This document shows, one piece after another, positions 22,641 through 31,357 of a stretch of 50,266 nt of DNA (positions within the stretch are counted from its first letter, which is position 1; each line of letters starts with the position of its first letter). The position numbers and the translations under genes were made by a program. The DNA is taken from contig NZ_CANPWG010000066.1 of the NCBI RefSeq assembly GCF_947581915.1, forward strand, positions 1 to 50,266, read 5' to 3'. Source of the DNA: Candidatus Palauibacter scopulicola. Lineage in GTDB: Bacteria; Gemmatimonadota; Gemmatimonadetes; Palauibacterales; Palauibacteraceae. A model generated the notes under the pieces. It was not told where the DNA came from. It saw only the letters and a list, made by a program, of their open reading frames with translations, and did no database searches.

Positions 22641-24029
22641 ATGGACCACCGCATAGAGAAGGACTCCATGGGGGAGATGGCGATCCCCGCCGACCGGCTC
22701 TACGGAGCGCAGACGGAGCGGGCCCGCCAGAACTTCCCCATCTCCGACCTCCGCTTCGGGCGTCGCTTCATCGAGGCGCTCGGCGCGATCAAGCTGGCGG
22801 CTTCCCGCGTGAACCGGGAGCTGGGACTCCTCGAGCCCGACCTCGGCGACGCGATCGAGCGGGCGGCCGGCGAGGCCATGACCGGGGAACTCGATTCCCA
22901 CTTCGTGCTGGACATCTTCCAGACCGGGTCGGGCACGTCGACGAACATGAACGCGAACGAGGTCATCGCGAACCGCGCCATCCAGCTCCTGGGCGGGGTC
23001 GTGGGTTCGCGGAGCCCCGTCCACCCCAACGATCACGTGAACCTGGGGCAGTCGTCGAACGACGTGATCCCCACCGCCACCCACGTCTCGGGACTGGTCG
23101 CGGTCGAGCGCGAGCTGCTGCCCGCGCTGGAGCGGCTGCGCGCGGCGCTCGCGGAGAAGGCGGAGGAGTTCGATCACATCGCCAAGGCGGGGCGCACGCA
23201 CCTGCAGGACGCGACGCCCGTCCGCCTGGGGCAGGAGTTCGGGGGCTACGCCAGCCAGTTGGGGCACGGGATCCGGCGCGTCGAAGCCGTTCGCCCCGCG
23301 CTCGCGGAACTCGCCATCGGCGGGACGGCGGTGGGGACCGGCATCAACACGCCCGCCGACTTCGGCGCGCGGATGTCGGCCGCGCTGAGCGAGATCCTCG
23401 GGGTCGATTTCGTGGAGGCGTCGAACCACTTCGAGGCGCAGTCGGCGCGCGACGCGGTGGTCGAGGCGAGCGGGGCGCTGCGCACGGTCGCCGTGAGCCT
23501 GACCAAGATCGCGAACGATCTGCGCTGGCTGTCATCCGGTCCGCGCACGGGCCTGGGCGAGATCAACCTCCCCGCGGTGCAACCGGGCTCGTCGATCATG
23601 CCGGGCAAGGTGAACCCGGTGATGGCGGAGTCGGTGCTTCAGGTCTGCGCGCAGGTCATCGGCAACGACGCCGCGATCGTCGTGGGCGGGCAGTCGGGAA
23701 ACCTCGAGCTCAACGTCATGATCCCGGTGATGGCCCACAACCTGCTTGAGAGCGTCCGGATCCTCTCCACGGCGAGCGTCGAGTTCGCCGAGCGCTGCGT
23801 CCGGGGGATCACGGCGAACGAGGAGCGCTGCCTGCGGAACGCGGAATCCACCGCGGCGCTCGCCACCGCGCTCGCCCCTGTCATCGGCTACGACAAGGCG
23901 GCCGAACTGGCCAAGCTCAGCCTCGCGGAAGACCGCACGCTGAAGGAACTCGTGCTGGAACAGGGGCTCGTCGCCCCGGCGGAACTCGACCGCATCCTCG
24001 ATTTCCGCGCGATGACCGAGCCCGGCTGA
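22641..24029 (+). CDS. fumC: Class II fumarate hydratase
   Basis: 462 residues, the normal length for FumC, which converts fumarate and malate in the citric acid cycle without an iron-sulfur cluster. Landmarks: IPADRLYGAQTERARQNFPIS, SGTSTNMNANEVIANRA, HPNDHVNLGQSSNDVIPTA, GRTHLQDATPV and the signature GSSIMPGKVN (316-325). The ATG at 22641 is preferred to an upstream in-frame TTG because it directly follows the DUF192 stop. All catalytic landmarks are intact. Confidence 0.94.
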   Translation: MDHRIEKDSMGEMAIPADRLYGAQTERARQNFPISDLRFGRRFIEALGAIKLAASRVNRELGLLEPDLGDAIERAAGEAMTGELDSHFVLDIFQTGSGTSTNMNANEVIANRAIQLLGGVVGSRSPVHPNDHVNLGQSSNDVIPTATHVSGLVAVERELLPALERLRAALAEKAEEFDHIAKAGRTHLQDATPVRLGQEFGGYASQLGHGIRRVEAVRPALAELAIGGTAVGTGINTPADFGARMSAALSEILGVDFVEASNHFEAQSARDAVVEASGALRTVAVSLTKIANDLRWLSSGPRTGLGEINLPAVQPGSSIMPGKVNPVMAESVLQVCAQVIGNDAAIVVGGQSGNLELNVMIPVMAHNLLESVRILSTASVEFAERCVRGITANEERCLRNAESTAALATALAPVIGYDKAAELAKLSLAEDRTLKELVLEQGLVAPAELDRILDFRAMTEPG

Positions 24030-24034
24030 CCCGG

Positions 24035-24985
24035 CTAGCCGCTGCCCGGCTCGCCGTCAGGGGAGGGGACCAGCGCCTCCGGGAGCAGGCGGTCCACCGT
24101 GAGACTTGAGAGCCGGAACGCCTCCGCGCCGTCCGCGAGGCGGGCGACCCAGTCTCCGCGTTCCTCGTCCTCCAACAGGAGGATCGAGAGTTCGAGTTGC
24201 CGGCCCGTCACGTCCGCGGAGCCCTCGGAGAACACCTCGACCCATCCGTCCGGGAGCGTGAAGTCGGCGGCCGCCTCTTCCTCCGCCGTGGGGAAGCCGG
24301 AAGCGGAGACGGAGGGCAGGACGGAGAGGAGCCGCTGCACGAGCGCCGAATCCGCCGGCGCGTCCCCCGCGAGCCATCCCTCGTCGCTCCGGCGCAGCAC
24401 GGCCTCCCGGTCCCCGCGACGCATGAGGACTTCGCGTACGGCGGCGGTGTCCACCGAGGCGATCAGGCGCGGGCGCCAGCCGTCGCGCTCGCGGTTCAGG
24501 TAGCCTCCGGCCGGACCGTCCAGCCGATAGACGACATCGTCGGCGGGAAGGCGCACGAAGTAGCCCCCGGAGCGCGTGTCGCGGTCGCCGAGATGGAACC
24601 GCCGCACCTCGCCGCCGGCCGTCCGCACTTCAATGCGCCGGCCCCCCTCCGCGACGCCCAGGCCGGCGTGATTCGAGGGGTTGCGCGCGACGAGTTCCGA
24701 GGAGGAGAGCTGCCCGATCACGTCCAGCAGGTCGCGGATCTTGGGTTCGTCCGCCACGTAGCCGTCCACCGTCCACCCCGCGTCCGTCCGCGCGAGACGC
24801 ACCGTCCCGGCGCCGTCCGCGAGGACGATGTCCACGCCCGCGATGGAGTCCGTCACCGCGAAGGAGAAGCCGTCCCCGACATCCAGCGTCCCCTCCTCGC
24901 CGCTGCCCCTGAACAGCCGGGGCAGGGTGAGAAGCACCGCCACGCCGAGCACGATCGCGATGACCTTCAACTGCTTCGCGTTCAC
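24035..24985 (-). CDS. DUF4340 protein of the GldG module
   Basis: 316 residues: one N-terminal membrane anchor (about 5-22), then an extracytoplasmic DUF4340 domain with IAGVDIVLADG, RTDAGWTVDGYVADEPKI and a later repeat of the same type (RRSDEGWLAGDAPADSALV). DUF4340 genes commonly follow GldG-like auxiliary subunits. GTG 24985 overlaps the stop of the permease fusion as GTGA and has GGGGGAG eight bases upstream, so translation is coupled. It would complete a three-gene ABC system of unknown substrate. Confidence 0.8.
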   Translation of the reverse strand: MNAKQLKVIAIVLGVAVLLTLPRLFRGSGEEGTLDVGDGFSFAVTDSIAGVDIVLADGAGTVRLARTDAGWTVDGYVADEPKIRDLLDVIGQLSSSELVARNPSNHAGLGVAEGGRRIEVRTAGGEVRRFHLGDRDTRSGGYFVRLPADDVVYRLDGPAGGYLNRERDGWRPRLIASVDTAAVREVLMRRGDREAVLRRSDEGWLAGDAPADSALVQRLLSVLPSVSASGFPTAEEEAAADFTLPDGWVEVFSEGSADVTGRQLELSILLLEDEERGDWVARLADGAEAFRLSSLTVDRLLPEALVPSPDGEPGSG

Positions 24986-27237
24986 AGGAGCGCTCCCCCT
25001 TCGGTGAAGGAACGCTGCTGCACCTGCCGCCGCCGTGCGAGCCGCAGCACGCCGATGAGGACGAAGAGCAGCGGGACGCCGGCCAGGTTCCCGTACCGCG
25101 TCAGGTCCGGAAGCCACTCGTTGGGGAAGAGGAGGAGCGGCGGCGCGCGGTCCTTGGACCGGATCGAGATCAGCGCCTCGTCCTGCGCGAGCCAGTCGAC
25201 CGCGTTCTGGAAGAAGACCATCCCGGCCAGCCCGGCCATCGACTGCGAGAGCGTCTCGTCGTGGATGAACGACGAGGAGCCCGCGAGGACGATGCGGCCG
25301 CCGCCCGGTTGGGTGTATGCGACCGCCAGCGTCTCCATCGCCACGTCTTCCTCGGAGACCCGCCCATCCGGCGCGATGACCGCGTCCCAGTCCTGCATCG
25401 CGTCGATCGAGAGCGGAGTCGCCAATCGTCCGCCTCCGTCCGAGGTCGTGAGCAGCGGGGTGACCAGAGTGCTGTCCTCCACCTCGACGAGGAGCGGGCT
25501 TCCGAACCGGATCGGCACGTTCGCCACGCCGTCCACGATCACGTGCCCGGAGGCCGGCTGGGCGAGCATCCAGAGCGGATACGGCATGACGACGGCTCCG
25601 AGGTTGGACGGGACCTGCACCCGTTCGTGGAGCAAATAGTCGAAGGCCATCGACGGGACGATGCCGAGTCCGCGCGCCTGCAGCAGCGAATCGAGCGCCG
25701 GATCGAAGGTGGGGCCCGCGAAGCGCGCCTGCATGTCCGCCGTCACGCCGGACTTCAGGACGAAGAGGCTCCCGCCGCCGTCGACGAAACGGCTCAGGAT
25801 CTCGCCCGCCGCGGGCTCCAGTGGCATCTGGCCGCCGGCGATCACGATGACGTCGATCGAGTCCGGCACCGCCACGGTCATCGAGTCGACGCGGAACTCC
25901 ATCAGGTCGTACTCCAGGGCGAGGCGGCCGCGCGCGAGCCGCAGCCCCGCGTCCAGGCTCAGTTCGCCGTGCCCGCTCAGGATTCCGATGGTGGGGCGTT
26001 CCGGCCGCGTGAGGGCGCGGATCATCGTGGCGAGACGGTACTCGAGATCCGCCGTCTGCCGGATGAACGGGATCGTCTGGCTCTCGCCGGCGTACTGGAC
26101 CGCGAGCGCGAAGTAGCGCTCCTGGTACGACACCTCGTCGTCGTCGAGGACCTGGAAGGGCACGGGCCGGATGCCGAGCAGTCCCGCCTCCTGCTCGGCA
26201 GCGGGATCCTCGTCGGGATCGAGGCGCACGAGGTTCACGTTGGCGCCGCCGGTCGCGTCGAGATCCCGGAGGAGGTCGTCCACGTCCCGGCCGATGGCCG
26301 CGAGTTGCGCCGGCAGTTCGGCGGACTGGAAGAGCTTGAGCGTGACGAGGTCGTCCACGCCGCGCAGCAGGTCGGCCGTCGGCGGGGACAGCGTGTAGAC
26401 CTTTCCGGGCGTGAGGTCGAGCCGGCCGCGCACCTGCCCGCCCGCCAGCGCGGCGAAGACCGCGATCCCCACCAGGCCGAGCACGCCCACCCGCAGCCGC
26501 CCGTACGCCGGCCGCGCGCGGCTGAGGCGTTCGCGCATGACGGAGAAGTACGTGAGCGAGAGGAACGCCGTCCCGAGGGCCGCGAAGTACAGGATGTCCC
26601 GCAGGTCGATCACGCCGCGCGCCACGTTCGAGAAGTGCCCGAGCACGCCAAGTCGCGCCGCCACCGCCGCGAGCGGGCCGGGGAGGGAGAGGGTGACCGT
26701 GGGGAGCCCGATGAGGTAGAGGGCGAAGCTGACCGTGACCCCGATGATGAACGCGGTCACCTGGTTCCTCGTGAGCGAGGACGCCCACAGGCCGACCGCG
26801 ATGAGGGCCGAGATGAGGAACATCGACCCCAGGTACTGCGAGAAGACGACGCCCCACTGGAGGTCGGCGCCGAGTGCGAGGCCGAGCGGGATGCCGAGCG
26901 TCCCCGCCATCGCGACCAGCAGGAAGAAGAGGACGCCGAGGAACTTGCCGAGCAGGAACTCCACGACCTGGATCGGCTGCGAGAGCACGAGTTCGAGCGT
27001 CCCCGCGTTCCGCTCCTCCGCGAACGACCGCATGCAGACGGCCGGGATGAAGAAGAGCAGGAGCCACGGGAGGAGAGAGAGCATCGGCCGCAGCGACGCC
27101 TCGCCCAGGAGGTAGGCCTCCTGGAAGTAGAAGTAGAAGTTGATCCCGAGGAAGATGACGAGGAGGATGTAGGCGGTCGCGTGGTCGAAGTACCCCGCGA
27201 ACTCCCGCTTCGCGACGGTGAGGACGCGGCCGATCAT
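24982..27237 (-). CDS. Fused ABC-2 permease and GldG-like subunit
   Basis: 751 residues. The first 240 form an ABC-2 permease of the GldF type (KREFAGYFDHATAYILLVIF, CMRSFAEERNAGTLELVLSQP, SQYLGSMFLISALIAVG). After a linking membrane segment near 255, residues about 280-700 form the extracytoplasmic GldG/ABC-transporter-auxiliary domain (DLTPGKVYTLSPPTADLL, TIGILSGHGELSLD, IDVIVIAGGQMP), with a final membrane helix near 720. GldF and GldG are usually separate proteins. Outside gliding Bacteroidota such systems exist without gliding motility. It overlaps its neighbours by 4 bp on both sides. Confidence 0.85.
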   Translation of the reverse strand: MIGRVLTVAKREFAGYFDHATAYILLVIFLGINFYFYFQEAYLLGEASLRPMLSLLPWLLLFFIPAVCMRSFAEERNAGTLELVLSQPIQVVEFLLGKFLGVLFFLLVAMAGTLGIPLGLALGADLQWGVVFSQYLGSMFLISALIAVGLWASSLTRNQVTAFIIGVTVSFALYLIGLPTVTLSLPGPLAAVAARLGVLGHFSNVARGVIDLRDILYFAALGTAFLSLTYFSVMRERLSRARPAYGRLRVGVLGLVGIAVFAALAGGQVRGRLDLTPGKVYTLSPPTADLLRGVDDLVTLKLFQSAELPAQLAAIGRDVDDLLRDLDATGGANVNLVRLDPDEDPAAEQEAGLLGIRPVPFQVLDDDEVSYQERYFALAVQYAGESQTIPFIRQTADLEYRLATMIRALTRPERPTIGILSGHGELSLDAGLRLARGRLALEYDLMEFRVDSMTVAVPDSIDVIVIAGGQMPLEPAAGEILSRFVDGGGSLFVLKSGVTADMQARFAGPTFDPALDSLLQARGLGIVPSMAFDYLLHERVQVPSNLGAVVMPYPLWMLAQPASGHVIVDGVANVPIRFGSPLLVEVEDSTLVTPLLTTSDGGGRLATPLSIDAMQDWDAVIAPDGRVSEEDVAMETLAVAYTQPGGGRIVLAGSSSFIHDETLSQSMAGLAGMVFFQNAVDWLAQDEALISIRSKDRAPPLLLFPNEWLPDLTRYGNLAGVPLLFVLIGVLRLARRRQVQQRSFTEGGALL

Positions 27238-28280
27238 CCCTCCACCTCCTCGCCGGCTTCCGGCGCCTCGTCGCCCGTCGCGTCAGGGGTCTCGCCGCTG
27301 GCTTCGTCGGCCGTCTCGTCGCCCGTCTCGCCGGGCGGTCCCGCGCTCTCGGCGGTGAGCCGGTGGAAGAGATCCTCCAGGCTCGCCTGGGCGAGGTGCA
27401 GTTCCCACAGCGGCCACCCCCGCGCCGCGGCGAGTCGCGAAAGGTCCGGCCGCGGGTCCTGGCCGGGGGCGCCCTCCACCGCGAACCGGGCCCGCCCGCC
27501 GGCATCCGCCTCGACGGCGTCGGCACGCGCGACGGAGGGAAGATCCCCAATGGCCTCCGCTACGGCGTCCGCGGGCGCGTCAAGTTCGACCATCACGCGG
27601 GCGCCGCCATGTCCGGCGACGAGCGCATCGACGGAGCCATCCGCGACGATGCGGCCCTCGTTGATGATGACGACGCGCGAACACGTCTTCCGCACCTCCT
27701 GCATCACGTGGGTGCTCAGGAGGACGGTGCGGTCGGTCCCTACGTCGCGGATGAGGCTGCGGATCTCGACGCGCTGGTTCGGGTCGAGCCCTTCGGTCGG
27801 CTCGTCGAGGATGAGGATCTCCGGCTGCGAGAGGATGGCCTGCGCGAGGCCCACGCGCTGCCGGTATCCCTTCGAGAGCTGGTTGATCGGACGGTAGTAG
27901 ACGGCTTCGATGCCGGTCTGCGCGACGACATCGTCCGTCCGCGCCCGGATCTCCTCGGTGCCCATCCCGCGCAGCCGGCCCATGAACGTGATGTACTCGC
28001 CGGCGAGCATGTCCCGGTACAGGGGGTTCGTCTCGGGCAGATAGCCGATGCGGCGCCGCAGTTCGACCGGGTGATCCTCGATGGACAGGCCATCGATGGA
28101 GATCGTGCCCCCATCGGGTTCGAGATACTGCGTGAGCAGCCGCATCGTCGTCGTCTTGCCCGCGCCGTTCGGCCCGAGGAAGCCCACGACCTCGCCGCGG
28201 TCGATCGAGAACGTCGCGGAATCGACCGCAACGGTCTCGCCGAACCTCTTCACGACATCGGTCAGCGCTACGAGTGACAT
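27234..28280 (-). CDS. ABC transporter ATPase, GldA-like
   Basis: 348 residues: Walker A GPNGAGKT (36-43), signature LSKGYRQRVGLAQA, Walker B ILILDEPTEGLD and the H-loop STHVM, then an extra C-terminal domain (about 225-310). The last 35 residues are an acidic tail rich in Glu, Asp, Thr and Gly (GETGDETADEASGETPD), probably disordered. It powers the permease encoded next, with a 4-bp ATGA overlap. ATG 28280 gives the usual N-terminus. It is divergent from the membrane-protein gene at 28443. Confidence 0.88.
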   Translation of the reverse strand: MSLVALTDVVKRFGETVAVDSATFSIDRGEVVGFLGPNGAGKTTTMRLLTQYLEPDGGTISIDGLSIEDHPVELRRRIGYLPETNPLYRDMLAGEYITFMGRLRGMGTEEIRARTDDVVAQTGIEAVYYRPINQLSKGYRQRVGLAQAILSQPEILILDEPTEGLDPNQRVEIRSLIRDVGTDRTVLLSTHVMQEVRKTCSRVVIINEGRIVADGSVDALVAGHGGARVMVELDAPADAVAEAIGDLPSVARADAVEADAGGRARFAVEGAPGQDPRPDLSRLAAARGWPLWELHLAQASLEDLFHRLTAESAGPPGETGDETADEASGETPDATGDEAPEAGEEVEG

Positions 28281-28442
28281 GCGAGTGACATCGGATCCGG
28301 TTTTGGAGGTCTGCGACGGGGCGCAAAAGGTAGATCGGGCGCGGTGCGAGTCAAGCACCGACCGGGCATTGGACATCCCGCGGCCGTCCTCCACGGGCGG
28401 GGATCGCAGACAGACGGGCGGCGTGCCTGTAGCTTCGTTCGC

Positions 28443-30389
28443 ATGAGCGTGTTCCTCGATGCGGGCCGCCGGGTCCTCGGACTCTGTCTGGTCGTGCTTG
28501 TCACCGCCCCTGTGTTTCTCATCCTCGATCCCACCGGGTCCACCACGCCGCTCGATGTATCCATGCGCCGCGCGGGGTGGGATTACTGGTCGCACACGTG
28601 GGGCGCGTCGACCGGTGTCTGGACTCTCCTCGTGCTTGGAGCCGCCATCCTTGCCGGGTTGCTCGCCAAGGGGAGGGTGTCCCGCGCCCTGTCCCGGACG
28701 GGTCGGGCCATCGCACGTCCGCCAACGTGGTCCGTGGCCGCGTTGATGGGGCTTTTGGGCGCCGCGCTCACCGCCGCGGTGGCGGTGCTGGTCTTCGATG
28801 GACGCGCGCTCTTCAACGACGCGAGCGTGCAACTCGTGCAGGCCCGCTATTTTGCGGGCGGGAAGCTCTCCGGGCCGCCCCTCGCGTTGCCCGAGTTCTG
28901 GACGATTCAGTTCATGGTGCCAACGGCAGCCGGGTGGGTGTCCCAGTATCCGCCGGCCCACGCCCTGTGGCTTGCGGCCGGCTTCAAGCTGGGAGGTCCG
29001 TGGATCGCGGTGGCGGCGACCATGGGAATGCTCGGCGTCTTCTCCGTTCCGTCGTTCGAGCGCCTGCTGCCCGGTCGGATCGCGGCCGCCCGCCTCGGCG
29101 CCCTGCTCGCCGTCACGAGCCCCATGCTGCTGGCCCTCGCCGGGACCTACATGAACCACGCGACGGTCGCGGCCTTCGCCGCGCTCGCCCTCTGGCTGTC
29201 GCTTCGGGCCGAGACGGGCCGGGCCGTGTGGGCGCTGGCGGCGGGCGGCGCGATGGGCGTCATGGTCACGACGCGCCCCATCTCCGGCCTGCTCATCGGC
29301 GCCGCCGTGACGGCCGGCGTGTGGCTCACCGCGCCGCGCCGGGAACCGGGCCTGCACCGGCCGTGGCTTCTGCGCCGCTTCGCCTGGTGGGCGTTGGGCG
29401 GCCTCCCGTTCGCGGTCGGCTTCGGCTGGTTCAACGCCCGCTTCTTCGGCAGCCCGCTCACCCTCGGCTACACGGCCGCCGCCGGCCCCAGCCACGGCCT
29501 CGGCTTCCACATCGACCCCTGGGGCCGCGTCTACGGATTCACGCAGGCGCTCGGCTACACATCGACCGAGCTCATTGCGCTCGGGCGCGAGCTTTTCGGT
29601 ACCGTGCTGCCGGTTGCCGCGCTGATCGGACTCTACCTTCTACTCGCGCGCCGCCTGGAGCGCGGCGAGCGCATCCTCGCCGCGTGGGCGTTGCTACCCG
29701 TTTTGGCGAGCGCGCTGTACTGGCACCACGACCTCATGGTCGGCCCCCGCATGCTCGGCGAAGCCGTCCCCGCCTGGTGCGCGCTCCTCGTGCTGGCGAC
29801 GATCGGCGTCGCGCGCGCCGCGCGTCGCGACTGGCTTTCGGACGCGGTTGCCGTACTCGTCGTCATCGCCATCGGCTATGGTCTCGCAGCGGGAGGGCAG
29901 GGGCGCGTCGTGCGCTTGACGGGCCGTCTCGCGCCCGTTCCCGAGGTCCCGGAGCCCGGCCCGTCGCTCGTGTTCGTGCACGAATCGTGGCAGGACCGGA
30001 TCGGGGCCCGGCTCGCCGCCCGGCCGATGCGCCTCGACAGCGTGCGCGCGCTCATCAACCAGTTCGATCCGTGCCGCCTTGAGGGCGCCCTCGTGGGCGC
30101 GCAGCGGCCGGAAGAGGTCGCGGATCGTTGCCAGCGGGAGATCGGCTCGGATCGGCTCGGCCGTCTCGGCCTCACCGACTACCTGTGGCGTGGCGACCTG
30201 CCCGGGCTCGGCGACTCGGGCGTGCTATGGGCCCGGGATCTCGGTCCCGAAGCGAACGCGCACCTCATCGAGGCCTACCCCGATCGAACGCCGCTCCTCG
30301 CCATGCCCGACCCTCAGCGCAGGGGCGACGGCCTCGTGGTCCCCTACCAGATGGGCGTGAATGCACTCTGGGGCCCCACCCCGCCGTAG
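28443..30389 (+). CDS. Polytopic membrane protein, GT-C glycosyltransferase-like
   Basis: 648 residues with about ten or more hydrophobic segments, mostly before residue 510, and a soluble C-terminal part. After the first few helices comes FNDASVQLVQARYFAGG and SQYPPAHALWLAAGF, a layout like the first luminal loop of GT-C glycosyltransferases of the GT39/83 type, with acidic residues suitable for a lipid-linked sugar donor. I cannot assign a substrate and the similarity is only general. ATG 28443 is chosen for its fit to a normal membrane N-terminus; no ribosome-binding site is visible. A stand-alone gene, divergent from the ABC operon. Confidence 0.65.
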   Translation: MSVFLDAGRRVLGLCLVVLVTAPVFLILDPTGSTTPLDVSMRRAGWDYWSHTWGASTGVWTLLVLGAAILAGLLAKGRVSRALSRTGRAIARPPTWSVAALMGLLGAALTAAVAVLVFDGRALFNDASVQLVQARYFAGGKLSGPPLALPEFWTIQFMVPTAAGWVSQYPPAHALWLAAGFKLGGPWIAVAATMGMLGVFSVPSFERLLPGRIAAARLGALLAVTSPMLLALAGTYMNHATVAAFAALALWLSLRAETGRAVWALAAGGAMGVMVTTRPISGLLIGAAVTAGVWLTAPRREPGLHRPWLLRRFAWWALGGLPFAVGFGWFNARFFGSPLTLGYTAAAGPSHGLGFHIDPWGRVYGFTQALGYTSTELIALGRELFGTVLPVAALIGLYLLLARRLERGERILAAWALLPVLASALYWHHDLMVGPRMLGEAVPAWCALLVLATIGVARAARRDWLSDAVAVLVVIAIGYGLAAGGQGRVVRLTGRLAPVPEVPEPGPSLVFVHESWQDRIGARLAARPMRLDSVRALINQFDPCRLEGALVGAQRPEEVADRCQREIGSDRLGRLGLTDYLWRGDLPGLGDSGVLWARDLGPEANAHLIEAYPDRTPLLAMPDPQRRGDGLVVPYQMGVNALWGPTPP

Positions 30390-30450
30390 CGGCCCGCGAC
30401 ACAGCTCCGCCGTGTTCGGAAGGGGCCTCGATTGGGACGGGGGACCTTGC

Positions 30451-30867
30451 TCAGGCGTGCGATTCCGGCGCCGTCGGAACGACGAGTTCGAGGTCCGTGT
30501 GGCGGGCGATCGTGTCGAAGTCGCGATTCCGGGCCAGCAGCGGGCGCTGCGCATCCAGGGCCGCGGCGGCGACCATGCAGTCTACCGAGGACCGAATCGT
30601 ACGTCCCGCCCGCTGACACGCGCGGTAGATCCGCGCCGCGCTCTGGAACTGGCCCAGCGAGTGCGGGACCAGGATCTCGAAGCGGCCGAGCAGCTTCAAC
30701 AGATCCCGCTCCTCGGTTTCATTGCGACAGCCCGAAAGGAGTTCCATGACCGCGGGAGCGGGCGTGGCGATCGCGCTCCCGGTCCGTACGGCGTGTCTCA
30801 AAGCAAGGTGGACGGGGCTTTCCGTGCAGCGCAGGTACTCGATCCACGCGGACGTGTCGACGATCAC
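30451..30867 (-). CDS. vapC: VapC-family PIN-domain ribonuclease toxin
   Basis: 138 residues forming a complete PIN domain with the four expected acidic residues: D4 ([12 protein letters not shown]), E42 ([10 protein letters not shown]), D96 ([12 protein letters not shown]) and D116 ([10 protein letters not shown]). VapC toxins cleave specific tRNAs or rRNA. GTG 30867 overlaps the vapB stop as GTGA, the usual antitoxin-first coupling. No inactivating change is visible. Confidence 0.88.
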   Translation of the reverse strand: MIVDTSAWIEYLRCTESPVHLALRHAVRTGSAIATPAPAVMELLSGCRNETEERDLLKLLGRFEILVPHSLGQFQSAARIYRACQRAGRTIRSSVDCMVAAAALDAQRPLLARNRDFDTIARHTDLELVVPTAPESHA

Positions 30868-31280
30868 AGGGGCTCGATTGTGTTGCCGTCTCGCATCTCA
30901 TCCAGGTCGCCCGCCCAGCCCACACCCTGCATGGCGAGTGCCTCCTCCTTCGTCATCGGGACGAAGGACTGGCGGAACACCGCTTCCTTCACGGCCGCCG
31001 ACCAATTGGTTCGACCGTACCGCTTGCGCACCGCCTCCAGGTGGTGCTCCGGCAACCTCACTTCCAGATCGACGAACCGCAGGCCGGCGGACTCGGCGGC
31101 GCCGTATCGCGGCTCCGCCTCGCGCACGGCGAAGACGGCGCCACCCCTCAACTCGCGTTCCCGCGCCTCCCGCAGCGCCCGCCGCACCCACGCGGACACC
31201 GTGACGCGGTTGCGCCGCGCCGCATCGCGGATCTCATCCAGCTCCGCCTCCGGCATCACCACCTGCAGTCGTTTACTCAT
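30864..31280 (-). CDS. vapB: VapB-type antitoxin with two RHH segments
   Basis: 138 residues, nearly twice the usual length. The first 40 form a CopG-like ribbon-helix-helix ([30 protein letters not shown]). A second strand-helix-helix follows at about 68-105 ([29 protein letters not shown]), and the C-terminus [20 protein letters not shown] is the typical VapB toxin-binding tail. It therefore looks like two RHH modules fused before one toxin-neutralising tail. It should repress its own promoter, whose overlapping inverted repeats abut the start codon. Confidence 0.82.
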   Translation of the reverse strand: MSKRLQVVMPEAELDEIRDAARRNRVTVSAWVRRALREARERELRGGAVFAVREAEPRYGAAESAGLRFVDLEVRLPEHHLEAVRKRYGRTNWSAAVKEAVFRQSFVPMTKEEALAMQGVGWAGDLDEMRDGNTIEPL

Positions 31281-31300
31281 ATCGTGAGTATGATATACTC
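31274..31300. promoter_or_regulatory. vapBC operator with three half-sites
   Basis: TACTCA (31274-31279), TGAGTA (31285-31290) and ATACTC (31295-31300) are three half-sites in alternating orientation. The first two form an inverted repeat with a 5-bp spacer and the last two (as GAGTAT and ATACTC) one with a 3-bp spacer. They cover the -10 region and the vapB start codon, where a self-repressing RHH protein would bind. Confidence 0.6.
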
Positions 31301-31319
31301 ATCGGGTGTCATCTCGCAA
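31290..31319 (-). promoter_or_regulatory. vapBC promoter
   Basis: Minus-strand TTGCGA (31319-31314) and TATCAT (31295-31290) with an 18-bp spacer; TATATC with a 16-bp spacer is an alternative -10. The -10 lies nine bases before the vapB ATG, so the transcript is nearly leaderless. Confidence 0.5.
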
Positions 31320-31325
31320 CGGTCG

Positions 31326-31356
31326 CCGGGGGTTCGACCCCCTTCGCGGGGCGGAA
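31326..31356. other. GC-rich hairpins between vapB and isomerase gene
   Basis: GGGGG-TTCGA-CCCCC is a 5-bp stem with a 5-base loop, followed by overlapping CCCC-TTCGC-GGGG. There is no T-tract. It lies just past the stop of the minus-strand isomerase gene and may stabilise or end its message. It resembles a tRNA T-arm only superficially. Confidence 0.4.
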
Positions 31357-31357
31357 G

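Noticed and set aside
24035-28280. Gliding motility locus based on GldA/GldFG similarity
   Set aside because: No other gliding or type 9 secretion genes are present, and GldA/F/G-like systems are common in non-gliding bacteria.
31326-31348. A tRNA-like T-arm (GGGGG-TTCGA-CCCCC) beside vapB, possibly an integration target
   Set aside because: The loop is 5 bases rather than 7, there is no acceptor stem or CCA end, and the sequence upstream is vapB. More likely a 3'-end hairpin.
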